The notes: a model not told the origin generated them from the letters alone. Counted from the first letter of the stretch, positions 15,597 to 24,064 are shown. The stretch is 24,088 nt of DNA from JAPEKQ01 sp964597945 (GCA_964597945.1 CAZRAD010000027.1:1-24088), one strand, 5' to 3'. Numbers and translations: made by a program.

Positions 15597-15695
15597 ATGA
15601 AGGACGGCAGGATGTGGCACCTCGCGCGAGGCGACGGAGCGTTGGCGCTGGACGAGCAGGCGCGTCTCCGCGAACAACCGGGGCGCGCAGTATGA
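15597..15695 (+). CDS. Predicted 32-residue peptide coupled to the QEGLA metallopeptidase gene
   Basis: A 32-codon ORF starting MKDGRMWHLARGDG and ending QPGRAV. GAGGAG at 15583-15588 lies 8 nt before the ATG, a stronger ribosome site than that of the following gene. Its TGA overlaps the next start as ATGA (15692-15695). An in-frame stop at 15567-15569 limits it upstream. GC by codon position is 26/32, 16/32 and 25/32, the pattern of GC-rich coding DNA. The competing upstream frame of the peptidase gene would have only 16/32 GC at its third position. It is mixed-charge with one Trp, no Cys, no signal peptide and no membrane segment. It could be a substrate peptide for the peptidase and ligase, or only a coupling leader. 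No family is recognised. Confidence 0.5.
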   Translation: MKDGRMWHLARGDGALALDEQARLREQPGRAV

Positions 15696-17605
15696 CGGCG
15701 AGGCCCCGGTCGAAGGTCATCGACGACCGTCTCATTGAGGCGGTGACCAGGCGTCTCGGCGACGACCTCCGAATCCGCCGGACCCTGCCCGAAGGGGGAC
15801 GGCTTCACATCGACCGTCCTCTGCCGTTTCTCTGCGTCTATCGGCGCCCACCGGACGGTGACGACGGGACCGACCGGCTCGTCACCACGGAGGCCTCCTA
15901 TCTGGTCGGCTCGGCCTCGAGCAGACAGACCCCGGGGCTGAAGAGACTCGTCGAGGCCGTCGTAGCCACGGTGGCTCCCGAGTTCGGCGCCTTCCTGGTC
16001 GTGGAGATCATGGCCGGCCCGCCATCGGATCCCGAGGGCACGGAGGGAAGAGTCGCCCGTCCGGGATTCCACCTGATCGCCCCCAGGCGCGACGAGCTCG
16101 ACGAATTCCTGGATACATTCGAGGAAGCGCTCGCGAGAGTCAGGCTGCGGGGCAGGCGCGCCGACGTCCGCGTCTCCGAATCGGGGCGCGTACTCCCGAA
16201 GGGTATCACGGGACTCATCTCAGCCGACGCCGCCAGGAGAGCCAACTGCGTCGTGCTCGGACTCGAGGTGGCGCCGGTCTACCGGGATCCCAACACCGGC
16301 GACGTGTATCCTCTCGTCCTCAGGGAACTCCGTCGCCGCCTGAGTCCGGCTCTCAAGCGCTCGTTCTATGCGTTCACGCACAAGCTCACCACTCAGCGTC
16401 CCAGGCACTTCCATGTTCTCGGGCGTCGAGCGGTCGTGCGGGCGGTGTGGGATGTCGATCGGAAGCTGTCCGACGTGGCCGAGAGCTTCGACCTCCTGCT
16501 CCAGCTGACGCCCGTGAACACGGAACAGGCGTGGAACTCGTTTAGGCGCCGCAGCTACGAGCGAGCTCCGGTGTTCCGCTACCGACCGTCTCCGGTCGAC
16601 CCGATGCTCCTCAAGCGCCGGCTCTTCTCCGTTCCACTCGAACGCGTTGAGGATCCAGCCATCTACGGATTGCTCAGGGAGACACAGGTCGAGCTGGACC
16701 GGAAGCTGACCCTGCTCCTCGACATCAACTCCCCGCGCTTCCTGCATGGCAGCATGCAGGTGTACGGCGAGATGGGAGATGAGACGCTCGCCACGGCGGA
16801 GGCTCTGCTCGACAAGATCCCTCCGAGAAGCCGCGAGAACACGAGGGAAGGCCATCTGGACGCCGCCGCTTTCGCCGAGCGGGCCAGGGAGGAGATCGCC
16901 CACTACGAGCGGCAGTGGGCCGACATCGCAGCCGGTGTCGAGGTGCGTGCCGACATCGCGAGCGGTCTTATGGTGTCGCACGGCAATCTTCTCATCGGCG
17001 CCGGGACCCGCATCCCGGCTTCCCGGGCTGAAGCGCTCCTGAGCCACGAGATCGGGACACACGTGCTCACCTACCACAACGGCCGCGCACAGCTGTTCCG
17101 ACAGCTGTACAGCGGTCTCGCCGGCTACGAGGCGCTGCAGGAAGGGCTGGCGGTGCTCGCCGAGTATCTGGTCGGCGGTCTGAGTCGCCCGAGACTTCGT
17201 CTCCTGGCCGCCCGCGTGGTCGCAGTCCGGCGGTTGATAGACGGCGCCTCGTTCGTCGACACATTCCGGGAACTCGTGGGCGAGCGCGGATTCGATCGCC
17301 GCACGGCGTTCATGATCACCATGCGCGTCTACAGAGGCGGCGGGCTGACGAAGGACGCCGTCTACCTCCAGGGGCTGATCGACGTGCTCAAATACGTGGG
17401 AGGGGGCGGCGATCTCAAGCCGCTCTTTGTCGGGAAGATCGCCGCGCACCACGTCCCGGTCGTCCGGGAGCTCACGTGGCGCGGCGTGCTGCGCGCGGCG
17501 CCCATGATGCCGCGCTATCTGGAGAACGAAAGCGCACGGAAGCGGCTGGCCGCCCTGGGTCACGGAACGACCGTGCTGGAGCTTGCTGGGAGGAGACGGA
17601 GATGA
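15692..17605 (+). CDS. DUF1704 'QEGLA' metallopeptidase (MATCAP-like carboxypeptidase family)
   Basis: A 637-residue soluble protein of the family annotated as flavohemoglobin expression-modulating QEGLA motif protein (DUF1704). The N-terminal half (1 to about 330) is a family-specific region. The C-terminal half holds the zinc site: His452-Glu453-Ile-Gly-Thr-His457 and, 27 residues on, GlnGluGlyLeuAla at 483-487 with Glu484 as third ligand. Eukaryotic relatives (KIAA0895/MATCAP) are zinc carboxypeptidases that remove the C-terminal Tyr of alpha-tubulin, so C-terminal trimming of a peptide or protein is the best guess. I chose the ATG at 15692: the open frame continues to 15563, but the codon statistics there favour the small ORF and the ATG sits in an ATGA overlap. 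Its own ribosome site is weak, which fits translational coupling. The ATP-grasp gene overlaps its stop. Confidence 0.88.
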   Translation: MTARPRSKVIDDRLIEAVTRRLGDDLRIRRTLPEGGRLHIDRPLPFLCVYRRPPDGDDGTDRLVTTEASYLVGSASSRQTPGLKRLVEAVVATVAPEFGAFLVVEIMAGPPSDPEGTEGRVARPGFHLIAPRRDELDEFLDTFEEALARVRLRGRRADVRVSESGRVLPKGITGLISADAARRANCVVLGLEVAPVYRDPNTGDVYPLVLRELRRRLSPALKRSFYAFTHKLTTQRPRHFHVLGRRAVVRAVWDVDRKLSDVAESFDLLLQLTPVNTEQAWNSFRRRSYERAPVFRYRPSPVDPMLLKRRLFSVPLERVEDPAIYGLLRETQVELDRKLTLLLDINSPRFLHGSMQVYGEMGDETLATAEALLDKIPPRSRENTREGHLDAAAFAERAREEIAHYERQWADIAAGVEVRADIASGLMVSHGNLLIGAGTRIPASRAEALLSHEIGTHVLTYHNGRAQLFRQLYSGLAGYEALQEGLAVLAEYLVGGLSRPRLRLLAARVVAVRRLIDGASFVDTFRELVGERGFDRRTAFMITMRVYRGGGLTKDAVYLQGLIDVLKYVGGGGDLKPLFVGKIAAHHVPVVRELTWRGVLRAAPMMPRYLENESARKRLAALGHGTTVLELAGRRRR

Positions 17606-18648
17606 GAATCGGTTTCGTTGTCAACGACATCAGGACGGAACAGGCGGGATACACCACGAGCCGGTTGGCAGTCGCCGCCGTCAACAAGGGTCACGAGGTC
17701 TGGACGATGGGGGTGGGGGACCTGGCCTACGACCCCGACGACAAGATCGCCGCGCGGGCGATCGGTGTTCCCAGGAGCAAGTACAAGACCTCCGAGGGCT
17801 ACTTGAAGGACCTTCAGGGCAAGGCGGCGGTCACGAAGCGCGTCACGGTGGACAATCTGGATGTGATGCTCCTTCGGAACGACCCGTCCGACGACGCCAT
17901 TGCCAGACCGTGGGCGGCATCGGCCGGCATTCAGTTCGGTCGCGCTGCGACGCGCCACGGCGTCATCGTGCTCAACGACCCTGACGGTCTCGCCCAGGGT
18001 ATGAGCAAGATGTACCTGCAGGCATTCCCCGAGGAGGTCCGGCCCGCGACGCTCATCACGCGCGACCGCGGCGAGATCAAGGCGTTCGCGGAGGACCAGG
18101 GCGGCACGATCGTGCTGAAGCCGCTGACCGGCTCAGGCGGGCAGTCGGTGTTCCTCGTCCGTCCCGATGACTTCCCGAATCTCAACCAGATGATCGATGC
18201 GGTGAGCAGAGACGGCTACGTCATCGCCCAGGAGTATCTTCCGGCGGCGGCTGAGGGCGACATGCGGCTCTTCCTGATGAACGGACAGCCGCTCCGCCAC
18301 CGGGGGAAGTACGCGGCGTTCCGCCGGGTTCGGACGGGCGGCGACATGCGCTCCAACATCCACGCGGGCGGCAAGCTCCAGCAGGCAGAGGTGACGGATG
18401 TCGCCCTGCGCGTGGCCGAGATCACGCGCCCGAAGATCGTCCAGGACGGGATGTTCCTGGTCGGGCTCGACATCGTCGGCGACAAGCTCATGGAGATCAA
18501 CATCTTCAGTCCGGGCGGGCTCGGCAGCGCGCAGAAATTCGAGGGAGTGAACTTCTGCAACGCCGTGATCGCCGCGCTGGAGCACAAGGTGCAGTACATG
18601 GAGTACTACCGCAGGAACTTCAACAACCGGGAGATGGCGGTTCTGTAG
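17602..18648 (+). CDS. RimK/glutathione-synthetase-like ATP-grasp ligase
   Basis: A 348-residue ATP-grasp enzyme that should join an amine to a carboxylate via an acyl-phosphate. The start MRIGFVVNDIRTEQAGYTT and the layout resemble GshB/RimK-type ligases. The ATP lysine is in IVLKPLTGSGGQSVF (Lys173, Gly-rich loop 177-180), followed by IAQEYLP. An Arg-containing DMRLFLMNG comes next, and the metal site GLDIVGDKLMEINIFSPGG has Glu298 and Asn300. The ATG at 17602 overlaps the peptidase stop as ATGA and has GGGAGGAG 6 nt upstream. Often annotated glutathione synthase, but no gamma-glutamylcysteine synthetase is nearby, and the partner is a peptidase. Ligation of amino acids to a peptide or protein is therefore as likely. 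The acceptor and donor are unknown. Confidence 0.88.
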   Translation: MRIGFVVNDIRTEQAGYTTSRLAVAAVNKGHEVWTMGVGDLAYDPDDKIAARAIGVPRSKYKTSEGYLKDLQGKAAVTKRVTVDNLDVMLLRNDPSDDAIARPWAASAGIQFGRAATRHGVIVLNDPDGLAQGMSKMYLQAFPEEVRPATLITRDRGEIKAFAEDQGGTIVLKPLTGSGGQSVFLVRPDDFPNLNQMIDAVSRDGYVIAQEYLPAAAEGDMRLFLMNGQPLRHRGKYAAFRRVRTGGDMRSNIHAGGKLQQAEVTDVALRVAEITRPKIVQDGMFLVGLDIVGDKLMEINIFSPGGLGSAQKFEGVNFCNAVIAALEHKVQYMEYYRRNFNNREMAVL

Positions 18649-18818
18649 GGCCGCGATCCGATGATCCCGATGACTGCTGACGGCGCGAGGGGGGGAGAAG
18701 AGGCGTCCAACTCACCAGGAAGAGCGTGTGGCCAGACGACCCGTTCTTCAGAAGAAACGTCGCTTGGCCTTGCCGCGCACCCCACGGGTGTTGCTACGAG
18801 ACAGAGGGGAGCACTGAT

Positions 18819-19655
18819 ATGGCGAAACGCCTTGGTCTGGCGCTGAGCGGCGGCGGAGTCCTCGGTTTTGGGCACATCCGGGTCCTGGAGCTGCTTGATG
18901 AGTTGGGGCTGCGACCGAACGTCATTGCGGGAAGCAGTATTGGTGCGGTGATCGGGGCTCTCTATGCATCAGGGATCTCCGGACGGGGGATACGGGAGCT
19001 CGCGGAGGAGTACTCCGTTCAACGTGGTGACGCGCTGATGGATGTGGTGAAGAAGCTCCCCTCGCTCCTCAAGTGGCTGAGGATCTTCATTCCTGAGCGT
19101 AGGCGCGGCGGACTGATAGGCATCGACCGCTTCCTCACCTCAGCGCTCGAACCGATCGAGGGAGTCATGTTCGAGAACCTGAACGTGCCGCTCATTGTCG
19201 TTGCGACAGATTTCTGGACGGCCGAAGAGGTTGTCGTGCAGAAGGGGGAGGTGGTGAATGCCGTCCGGGCGAGCATGGCCATCCCGGGCGTCTTTGCGCC
19301 GGTCTCCATCGACGGGAGGGTGCTCGTTGACGGAGACCTCGTGAACCGGGTCCCATATGACCATCTCAGCGCCCGGTCTGACGTTACGCTCGCTGTTGAG
19401 GTCAGCGGACAGAGGCGCGCCACGGAGAACCCGATACCCCGCGTGCCGGACGCGGTATACGGTGCGCTCGTCATCATGCAGAAGGTGGCGCTCGACAGGA
19501 GGCTCGCATACTCGGAACCGGATATCCTCTTTCGCGCCCGAATGCAGGACGTCTCGATTCTCGACTTCGGCAAGATCGGCGCGGTGCTCGACCAAATGGA
19601 GCAGGAGATCGAGGGCCTGCGCAGCCGGTTGTCGGACATGGAACTCTGGATCTGA
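18819..19655 (+). CDS. Patatin-like phospholipase
   Basis: A 278-residue patatin-fold serine hydrolase, expected to cleave acyl esters of phospholipids or lysophospholipids. The oxyanion loop is SGGGVLGFGH (10-19), the nucleophile is Ser40 in GSSIG, and the catalytic Asp171 is in VDGD (DGD in place of the commoner DGG/DGA). No signal peptide is seen, so it is probably cytosolic or at the inner membrane face, like the small RssA-type family members. I chose the ATG at 18819: upstream residues in the open frame do not resemble patatins, and AGAGGGGA lies about 9 nt before this ATG. It lies 170 nt after the ATP-grasp gene with no clear promoter, so it may belong to that transcript or have its own. 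Confidence 0.9.
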   Translation: MAKRLGLALSGGGVLGFGHIRVLELLDELGLRPNVIAGSSIGAVIGALYASGISGRGIRELAEEYSVQRGDALMDVVKKLPSLLKWLRIFIPERRRGGLIGIDRFLTSALEPIEGVMFENLNVPLIVVATDFWTAEEVVVQKGEVVNAVRASMAIPGVFAPVSIDGRVLVDGDLVNRVPYDHLSARSDVTLAVEVSGQRRATENPIPRVPDAVYGALVIMQKVALDRRLAYSEPDILFRARMQDVSILDFGKIGAVLDQMEQEIEGLRSRLSDMELWI

Positions 19656-19732
19656 AGCGTGTGGACCGATCGCTCATGGAGGACATAGGGCTCGACGCGG
19701 CGTCTGGGAGTCCGGAGATCATCATGAAGAAG

Positions 19733-19748
19733 CTCCCAGCACTGGGAG
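19733..19748. terminator. Hairpin between convergent patatin and ABC-permease genes, possible bidirectional terminator
   Basis: CTCCCAG (19733-19739) and CTGGGAG (19742-19748) are exact reverse complements, extendable by GAAG (19729-19732) with CTTC (19752-19755) across a 3-nt bulge. It lies 77 nt after the patatin stop and 157 nt after the minus-strand permease stop. There is no clear T-run, so confidence is modest. The rest of 19656-19905 holds nothing recognisable. Confidence 0.4.
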
Positions 19749-19905
19749 GTCCTTCGGTCTGGCGGTTGGCGCCCGTAACGCAGTCCGGAGGAGGACTCCG
19801 GGGAGAATCCCGAAAACGGTCCGGGTGAAGTTCAGGGTCAGGAGAGGGGCGTTGGTGTCCATGCGCGCCTGGCTCTCGGGGCGGTCGTGCTCGCGAACAG
19901 CGCAC

Positions 19906-21024
19906 TCACGCAGTCGTCTTGCTGAAGCGCTTCGTCGCGAAGGTCAGCAGCCCGACCCCGATGACGAGGAGTGCGGCGAACTGCGGCCAGAGCACCGTTG
20001 GGCCGGCGCCCTTCAGATAGATGGCGCGCACGATCTCGATGTAGTGCCTCATCGGGTTGAGGAGCGTCAGCCACCTGAAGACCGTCGGCATGCTGCTCAC
20101 GGGGAACATGAACCCTGAGAGAAGGATGGCCGGCATGAAGACCAGGAAGCTTGTGAGGAACGCCTCCTGCTGCGTCCTGGAGACGGTGGAGATCAGGAGG
20201 CCGATGCCGAGGCCCGAGAACAGGTAGAGCACGCTGGCCCCGAGCAGCAGGAGCATGCTTCCCTCGAACGGCACGCCAAACCAGAGGAGCGCCACCAGCG
20301 TCACGAAGAAGAGATCGACGAGCCCAATCACGGCGAACGGGATGGTCTTGCCCGCGATGAGCTCGATCGACGCGAGCGGGCTCACCTGAAGCTGCTCGAG
20401 CGTGCCGATCTCGCGTTCCCGGACGATCGCCAGCGACGTGAGAAGCAGGCAGACCTGCAGGATGAGCGCACCGACGACCGCGGGAACATTGTAGTTGCGG
20501 CTCGCCAGGTCCGGGTTGTACCAGGCCCGCTCCCGAAGATCGATGGGGAGTGACCTGATTGGCGCGTGCTCGAGAGCGTAGCTCTGAACGATGCGCTCCG
20601 CGTATCCCTGGGCTACGGAGGCCGTGTTCGAGTTCGTGCCGTCGATCAGGATCTGGACGGTGGCGTCGCCCGCATAGAGGGCCGTCGCGAAACCGGCCGG
20701 GATCTCAATGCCCACGACAGCGTCCCCATGGTCGAGCGCCCTCACCATGTCCGCCGGTCGTTCGGACTGGTCAGAGACCCTGAAGTAGCTCGACGCCGTG
20801 AGCGTCTCCACGAGTTCGCGGGACTCCCGGGTGTGGTCGTTGTCGACGACGAACGTGTTCATGTTCCAGATGTCGGTCGACACGGCATAGCCGAAGATGA
20901 CCAGCTGCAGGATGGGCGCCAGGAAGATGACTCGGGCCATCCGCGGGTCCCGGAATATCTGGCGGAATTCCTTGGCGACCATGCCGAGGACGCGCTCCAG
21001 TCGTTCTCCGCTGGTCACCGTCAT
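19906..21024 (-). CDS. ybhR: ABC-2 type exporter permease, second copy (YbhR-like)
   Basis: Inner-membrane permease of 372 residues with one N-terminal hydrophobic helix (about 27-47), a large periplasmic domain (about 50-170) and five or six helices at about 180-365. The cytosolic motif EREIGTLEQLQVSPL just after the second helix is characteristic of ABC-2 permeases of the YhhJ/YbhR type, and the C-terminus has the MRHYIEIVRAIYLKGAG pattern. It would dimerise with the preceding permease. The start ATG overlaps the upstream stop as ATGA (21021-21024). Relatives export drugs or lipophilic cations together with an HlyD-like adaptor. The start choice is supported by the overlap. Confidence 0.9.
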   Translation of the reverse strand: MTVTSGERLERVLGMVAKEFRQIFRDPRMARVIFLAPILQLVIFGYAVSTDIWNMNTFVVDNDHTRESRELVETLTASSYFRVSDQSERPADMVRALDHGDAVVGIEIPAGFATALYAGDATVQILIDGTNSNTASVAQGYAERIVQSYALEHAPIRSLPIDLRERAWYNPDLASRNYNVPAVVGALILQVCLLLTSLAIVREREIGTLEQLQVSPLASIELIAGKTIPFAVIGLVDLFFVTLVALLWFGVPFEGSMLLLLGASVLYLFSGLGIGLLISTVSRTQQEAFLTSFLVFMPAILLSGFMFPVSSMPTVFRWLTLLNPMRHYIEIVRAIYLKGAGPTVLWPQFAALLVIGVGLLTFATKRFSKTTA

Positions 21025-22142
21025 GACATCTCCTTCCTGAAGACGCGCGCCGCCGCGGCGAGTCCGACGACGGCGAAACCGATCATCAGCAGCCCCTGTG
21101 CCCAGAGCACCTCGACGCCCACGCCCTTGAGGAATATGCCCCGAGTGACCACCAGGAAGTAGCGTGCGGGAACCAGGTACGTGATGACCTTGAGCGGCGC
21201 GGGAAGGACGTCGACCGCGTACATGAACCCCGAGAGGAGGTACGCGGGAAGGAAGGTCAGAATCATGGCCATCTGTGTGGCGAGAAGTTGAGAACGCGCG
21301 ACCGCTGATATGAACATCCCGAGCCCGAGCGCTCCTATGAGGAACGCGAGCGAGAGTGTCATCAGAAGAACCGGGTTTCCGTGAAACGGGACCTGGAAGA
21401 GCGCGACGCCGATGACGCTGACGAGTACCACGTCAATGAGGCCGACGCCGACGTAGGGGAGCAGCTTGCCGAGCACGACCTCCGCTCTGCTCACGGGGGT
21501 GGCTGCGAGCTGCTCCATGGTCCCCCGCTCCCACTCGCGGGCTATCGTGAGTGATGTCAGCATCGCGGCGATGATCATCATGATCACCGCGACCAGACCC
21601 GGCACGATCATGTTGCGGCTGAGAAGCTCCTCGTTGTACCAGACCCGCGTCCGGCTCTCGATCGGCATCGAAGCCTCTGCGCCCCTGAGCAGTATCCGAC
21701 TGGAGTAGGACTGCACGATCCCCCGCGTGTACCCCAGCGCGATGGTGGCTGTGTTCGCATCGCTGCCATCAACTATGACCTGAACCGGGGTCCGCTCGCC
21801 GGATCCGAGGTCGCGCGAGAACCCAGGTGGGATGACGAGCACGGCTCGAACGGCGCCCCGGTCCAGCAATGCGTTCACCTCGCGCTCGTCTTCGATGAAC
21901 CCGCGGATCTGGAAGTAGCCGGATGACTTGAATGTATCGATGAGTTCGCGGCTCGTCGCCGACATGTCGCGGTCGAGCACGGCCATCGGAATGTCCTTCA
22001 CGTCCCAGCTAATCGCGTATCCGAAGAGGACCAAGAGCAGGACGGGAAGCACGAAGGCCATGAGCAGGCTTCGCGTATCGCGGCGGAGCTGGATGGTCTC
22101 CTTGCGGGCTACGGCCAGGAGTCTTGTCCTGTTCAGCACCAC
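21021..22142 (-). CDS. ybhS: ABC-2 type exporter permease, first copy (YbhS-like)
   Basis: Inner-membrane permease of 373 residues with the same layout as its neighbour: one N-terminal helix (about 25-45), a periplasmic domain and a C-terminal helix bundle (about 178-370). The loop EWERGTMEQLAATPVSRAEV is the ABC-2 motif. Two adjacent GTG codons (22142 and 22139) are possible starts, with GGGAGG 5 to 8 nt upstream. It starts 9 nt after the ATPase stop and overlaps the next permease by 4 nt, so subunits are made from one message. Together with two ATPases it forms a YbhFSR-type exporter; the substrate is unknown. Confidence 0.9.
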   Translation of the reverse strand: MVLNRTRLLAVARKETIQLRRDTRSLLMAFVLPVLLLVLFGYAISWDVKDIPMAVLDRDMSATSRELIDTFKSSGYFQIRGFIEDEREVNALLDRGAVRAVLVIPPGFSRDLGSGERTPVQVIVDGSDANTATIALGYTRGIVQSYSSRILLRGAEASMPIESRTRVWYNEELLSRNMIVPGLVAVIMMIIAAMLTSLTIAREWERGTMEQLAATPVSRAEVVLGKLLPYVGVGLIDVVLVSVIGVALFQVPFHGNPVLLMTLSLAFLIGALGLGMFISAVARSQLLATQMAMILTFLPAYLLSGFMYAVDVLPAPLKVITYLVPARYFLVVTRGIFLKGVGVEVLWAQGLLMIGFAVVGLAAAARVFRKEMS

Positions 22143-22151
22143 GACCCTCCC

Positions 22152-23102
22152 TTAGTCGATGGGCGCGCCGCCCGCCGCGCGCACGCGCGCGACGAACACG
22201 TCATCGAGCGCGGGCTCGACGGGCTCGATACCCTCGAAATCCAGTCCCTTCGCCGACAGCCGTCCCCCGATGAGTTCCACAGCTCCATCCGCGGTCTCCA
22301 CCGCGACGTGCAGCGAGCGTCCGAACATGCCGGCCTCGATGATTCCGGAGACTCCCTGAAGAGCCTCGACCGCGCGTGCCGCCTCGCGGACGCGAACCTC
22401 GAAGATCGGCTCATCGGTGGTCTCTCGTAGAGCGCGCGGTGTGTCGAGGGCGATCAATCTGCCGCGGTTCATCAGAGCGAGCCGGTGACAGTACTCGGCC
22501 TCCTCCATGTAGTGCGTTGTGACGAACACCGTCGTTCCGCTCTCGGCAAGCTCGTAGATCAGGTCCCAGAAGCTTCTCCTCGAGATGGGATCGACGCCGG
22601 AAGTGGGCTCGTCGAGGAACAGGATCGGTGGCTCGTGCAGCACCGCGCAGCCGAGGGCGAGCCGCTGCTTCCAGCCGAGGGGCAGATCCCTGGTGAGGCG
22701 GTCGACATGCTCCGTGAGGCCGGCCATCTGGAGCACCCAGTCGCGTCGCCCGGGCCGCTGGTTCTTCGGGACGCTGTAGAGCCGCGAGAAGAAGGCGATG
22801 TTCTCGGCCACCGTCAGGTCGCCGTAGAGCGAGAAGAGCTGTGACATGTAGCCGATGCTGCGCCGAATCGCGTCCGTCTCAGTCATGAGGTCGAAGCCGG
22901 CGACACGACCGCTTCCGGACGTCGGGAGGAAGAGGCCCGTGAGCATCTTGATCGTCGTTGTCTTGCCGGCGCCGTTGGGGCCGAGAAATCCGAATATCTC
23001 GCCGGCGCGAACCTCGAACGAGACGCGATCCACTGCCACAAAGCCGCCGAATCTCTTCGTCAGTCCGGCCGCGGTGACCGCGCTGTCCTGCCGCTCGGTC
23101 AT
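22152..23102 (-). CDS. ABC exporter ATPase corresponding to the C-terminal half of YbhF
   Basis: A 316-residue nucleotide-binding subunit. Walker A GPNGAGKTT at 41-49, Q-loop Gln88, Walker B LFLDE with Asp164-Glu165, and an intact H-loop His197 (TTHYMEEAE). The signature motif is degenerate: LPLGWKQ (140-146) instead of LSGGQ, as is usual for this subfamily. A regulatory C-terminal domain of about 90 residues follows. The ATG overlaps the upstream ATPase stop as ATGA (23099-23102). In E. coli this domain and its partner are fused in one protein, YbhF; here they are separate genes. Expected to form a heterodimer with the other ATPase. Confidence 0.92.
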   Translation of the reverse strand: MTERQDSAVTAAGLTKRFGGFVAVDRVSFEVRAGEIFGFLGPNGAGKTTTIKMLTGLFLPTSGSGRVAGFDLMTETDAIRRSIGYMSQLFSLYGDLTVAENIAFFSRLYSVPKNQRPGRRDWVLQMAGLTEHVDRLTRDLPLGWKQRLALGCAVLHEPPILFLDEPTSGVDPISRRSFWDLIYELAESGTTVFVTTHYMEEAEYCHRLALMNRGRLIALDTPRALRETTDEPIFEVRVREAARAVEALQGVSGIIEAGMFGRSLHVAVETADGAVELIGGRLSAKGLDFEGIEPVEPALDDVFVARVRAAGGAPID

Positions 23103-24064
23103 GCCCGTCCTCCCGATGTGGGGGCCTTCTCCCGTTCGCTGTCCGCGCGTGCGATCTGATGGATGAACACGTCTTCCATGCTCGGCGGGACGGTGCGCAC
23201 GGAGTCCACTCTGAAGCCTCCCTCCGTGAGCGCATGGACAATCGCCGGCCCGTCCCTCTCGGCCGAGGCAACAGTGGCGTGAAGCGTCTCGCCGAACACG
23301 GCCGCGAGGAGGACGGCGGGATGGCCGCTCAGGACGCGCTTGGCGGCTCGAAGACGGTCCACCTCGAGCCCGAGAATCTCTCCCTCCACTCCGGCCATGA
23401 GGTCGTCGGGCGTTCCCGCTGCGACGAGGCGGCCCTGGTGAAGCATCGCGAGCCTGTCGAAGCGCTCCGCCTCATCCATGTAGGCGGTGCTGACGACGGC
23501 CGTGACCCCGTTGGCGACCATCTCGTGGACGATCAACCACAGGTCGCGCCGTGATATTGGATCGACGCCGAAGGTCGGTTCGTCGAGAAGCAGGATCCTG
23601 GGCTCGTGGATCAGCGCGCACGAGAGCCCGAGCTTCTGCTTCATTCCTCCGGAGAGCGCGCCGGCAAGACGGTTCTTGAAAGGGCCGAGGTTGGAGAATC
23701 TGAAGAGGCGGTCGAGGCGAGGCTCTCGCTCCCGTCGGCGAACCTGATAGAGATCCGCGTAGAACATGAGGTTCTCCATCACGGTGAGGTCGGCGTAGAG
23801 ACCGAACCGCTGCGACATATAGGCTATGTCGTGCTTCACACTCTCTGGGTCGTCGGCCACGCTGATGCCGGCGAGGACCGCATCGCCCGAAGTCGGGGGC
23901 ATGACGCCAGCGAGTGTCCTGAGCGTCGTCGTCTTGCCCGCGCCGTCGGGTCCCACGAGACCGAACAGCTGCCCCTCGGCGACCTCGAAGCTCAGTCCGT
24001 CGACGGCGAGGATGTTCCCGAAGCGACGGGAGAGGTTCTCCACTCTGATGGTCGCGCTGTTCAC
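23099..24064 (-). CDS. ABC exporter ATPase corresponding to the N-terminal half of YbhF
   Basis: A 321-residue nucleotide-binding subunit. Walker A GPDGAGKTT at 38-46, Q-loop Gln85, canonical signature LSGGMKQ at 137-143, and Walker B ILLLDE ending with Asp161-Glu162. The H-loop His is replaced by Ala194 (STAYMDEAE), a change I also recall in the first ATPase domain of E. coli YbhF. The start is GTG at 24064 with GAGGGAGA upstream. A TGA at 24086-24088 may be the end of an upstream gene, often an HlyD-like adaptor (YbhG) in this operon type, but the window ends there. First visible gene of the four-gene minus-strand operon. Confidence 0.91.
   Translation of the reverse strand: MNSATIRVENLSRRFGNILAVDGLSFEVAEGQLFGLVGPDGAGKTTTLRTLAGVMPPTSGDAVLAGISVADDPESVKHDIAYMSQRFGLYADLTVMENLMFYADLYQVRRREREPRLDRLFRFSNLGPFKNRLAGALSGGMKQKLGLSCALIHEPRILLLDEPTFGVDPISRRDLWLIVHEMVANGVTAVVSTAYMDEAERFDRLAMLHQGRLVAAGTPDDLMAGVEGEILGLEVDRLRAAKRVLSGHPAVLLAAVFGETLHATVASAERDGPAIVHALTEGGFRVDSVRTVPPSMEDVFIHQIARADSEREKAPTSGGRA

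Noticed and set aside
15563..15691. Longer start for the QEGLA peptidase
   Set aside because: The 43 extra residues are Arg/Ser-rich and the third-position GC over 15597-15692 is only 16/32 in this frame, against 25/32 for the small ORF frame.
17602..18648. Simple assignment of the ATP-grasp enzyme as glutathione synthetase GshB
   Set aside because: Metal-site motif is GshB-like, but there is no GshA nearby and it is translationally coupled to a peptidase; the specific label is not supported.
19724..19828. 34-codon ORF starting MKKLPALGG with GGAG 7 nt upstream
   Set aside because: It spans the putative terminator hairpin, has no hydrophobic core or family resemblance and ends in an Arg/Gly/Ser-rich tail; probably chance.
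19780..19840. Resemblance to a cobalamin-riboswitch-like GC-rich element
   Set aside because: The conserved box elements are not present in order, and no B12 or transport gene lies downstream on that strand.
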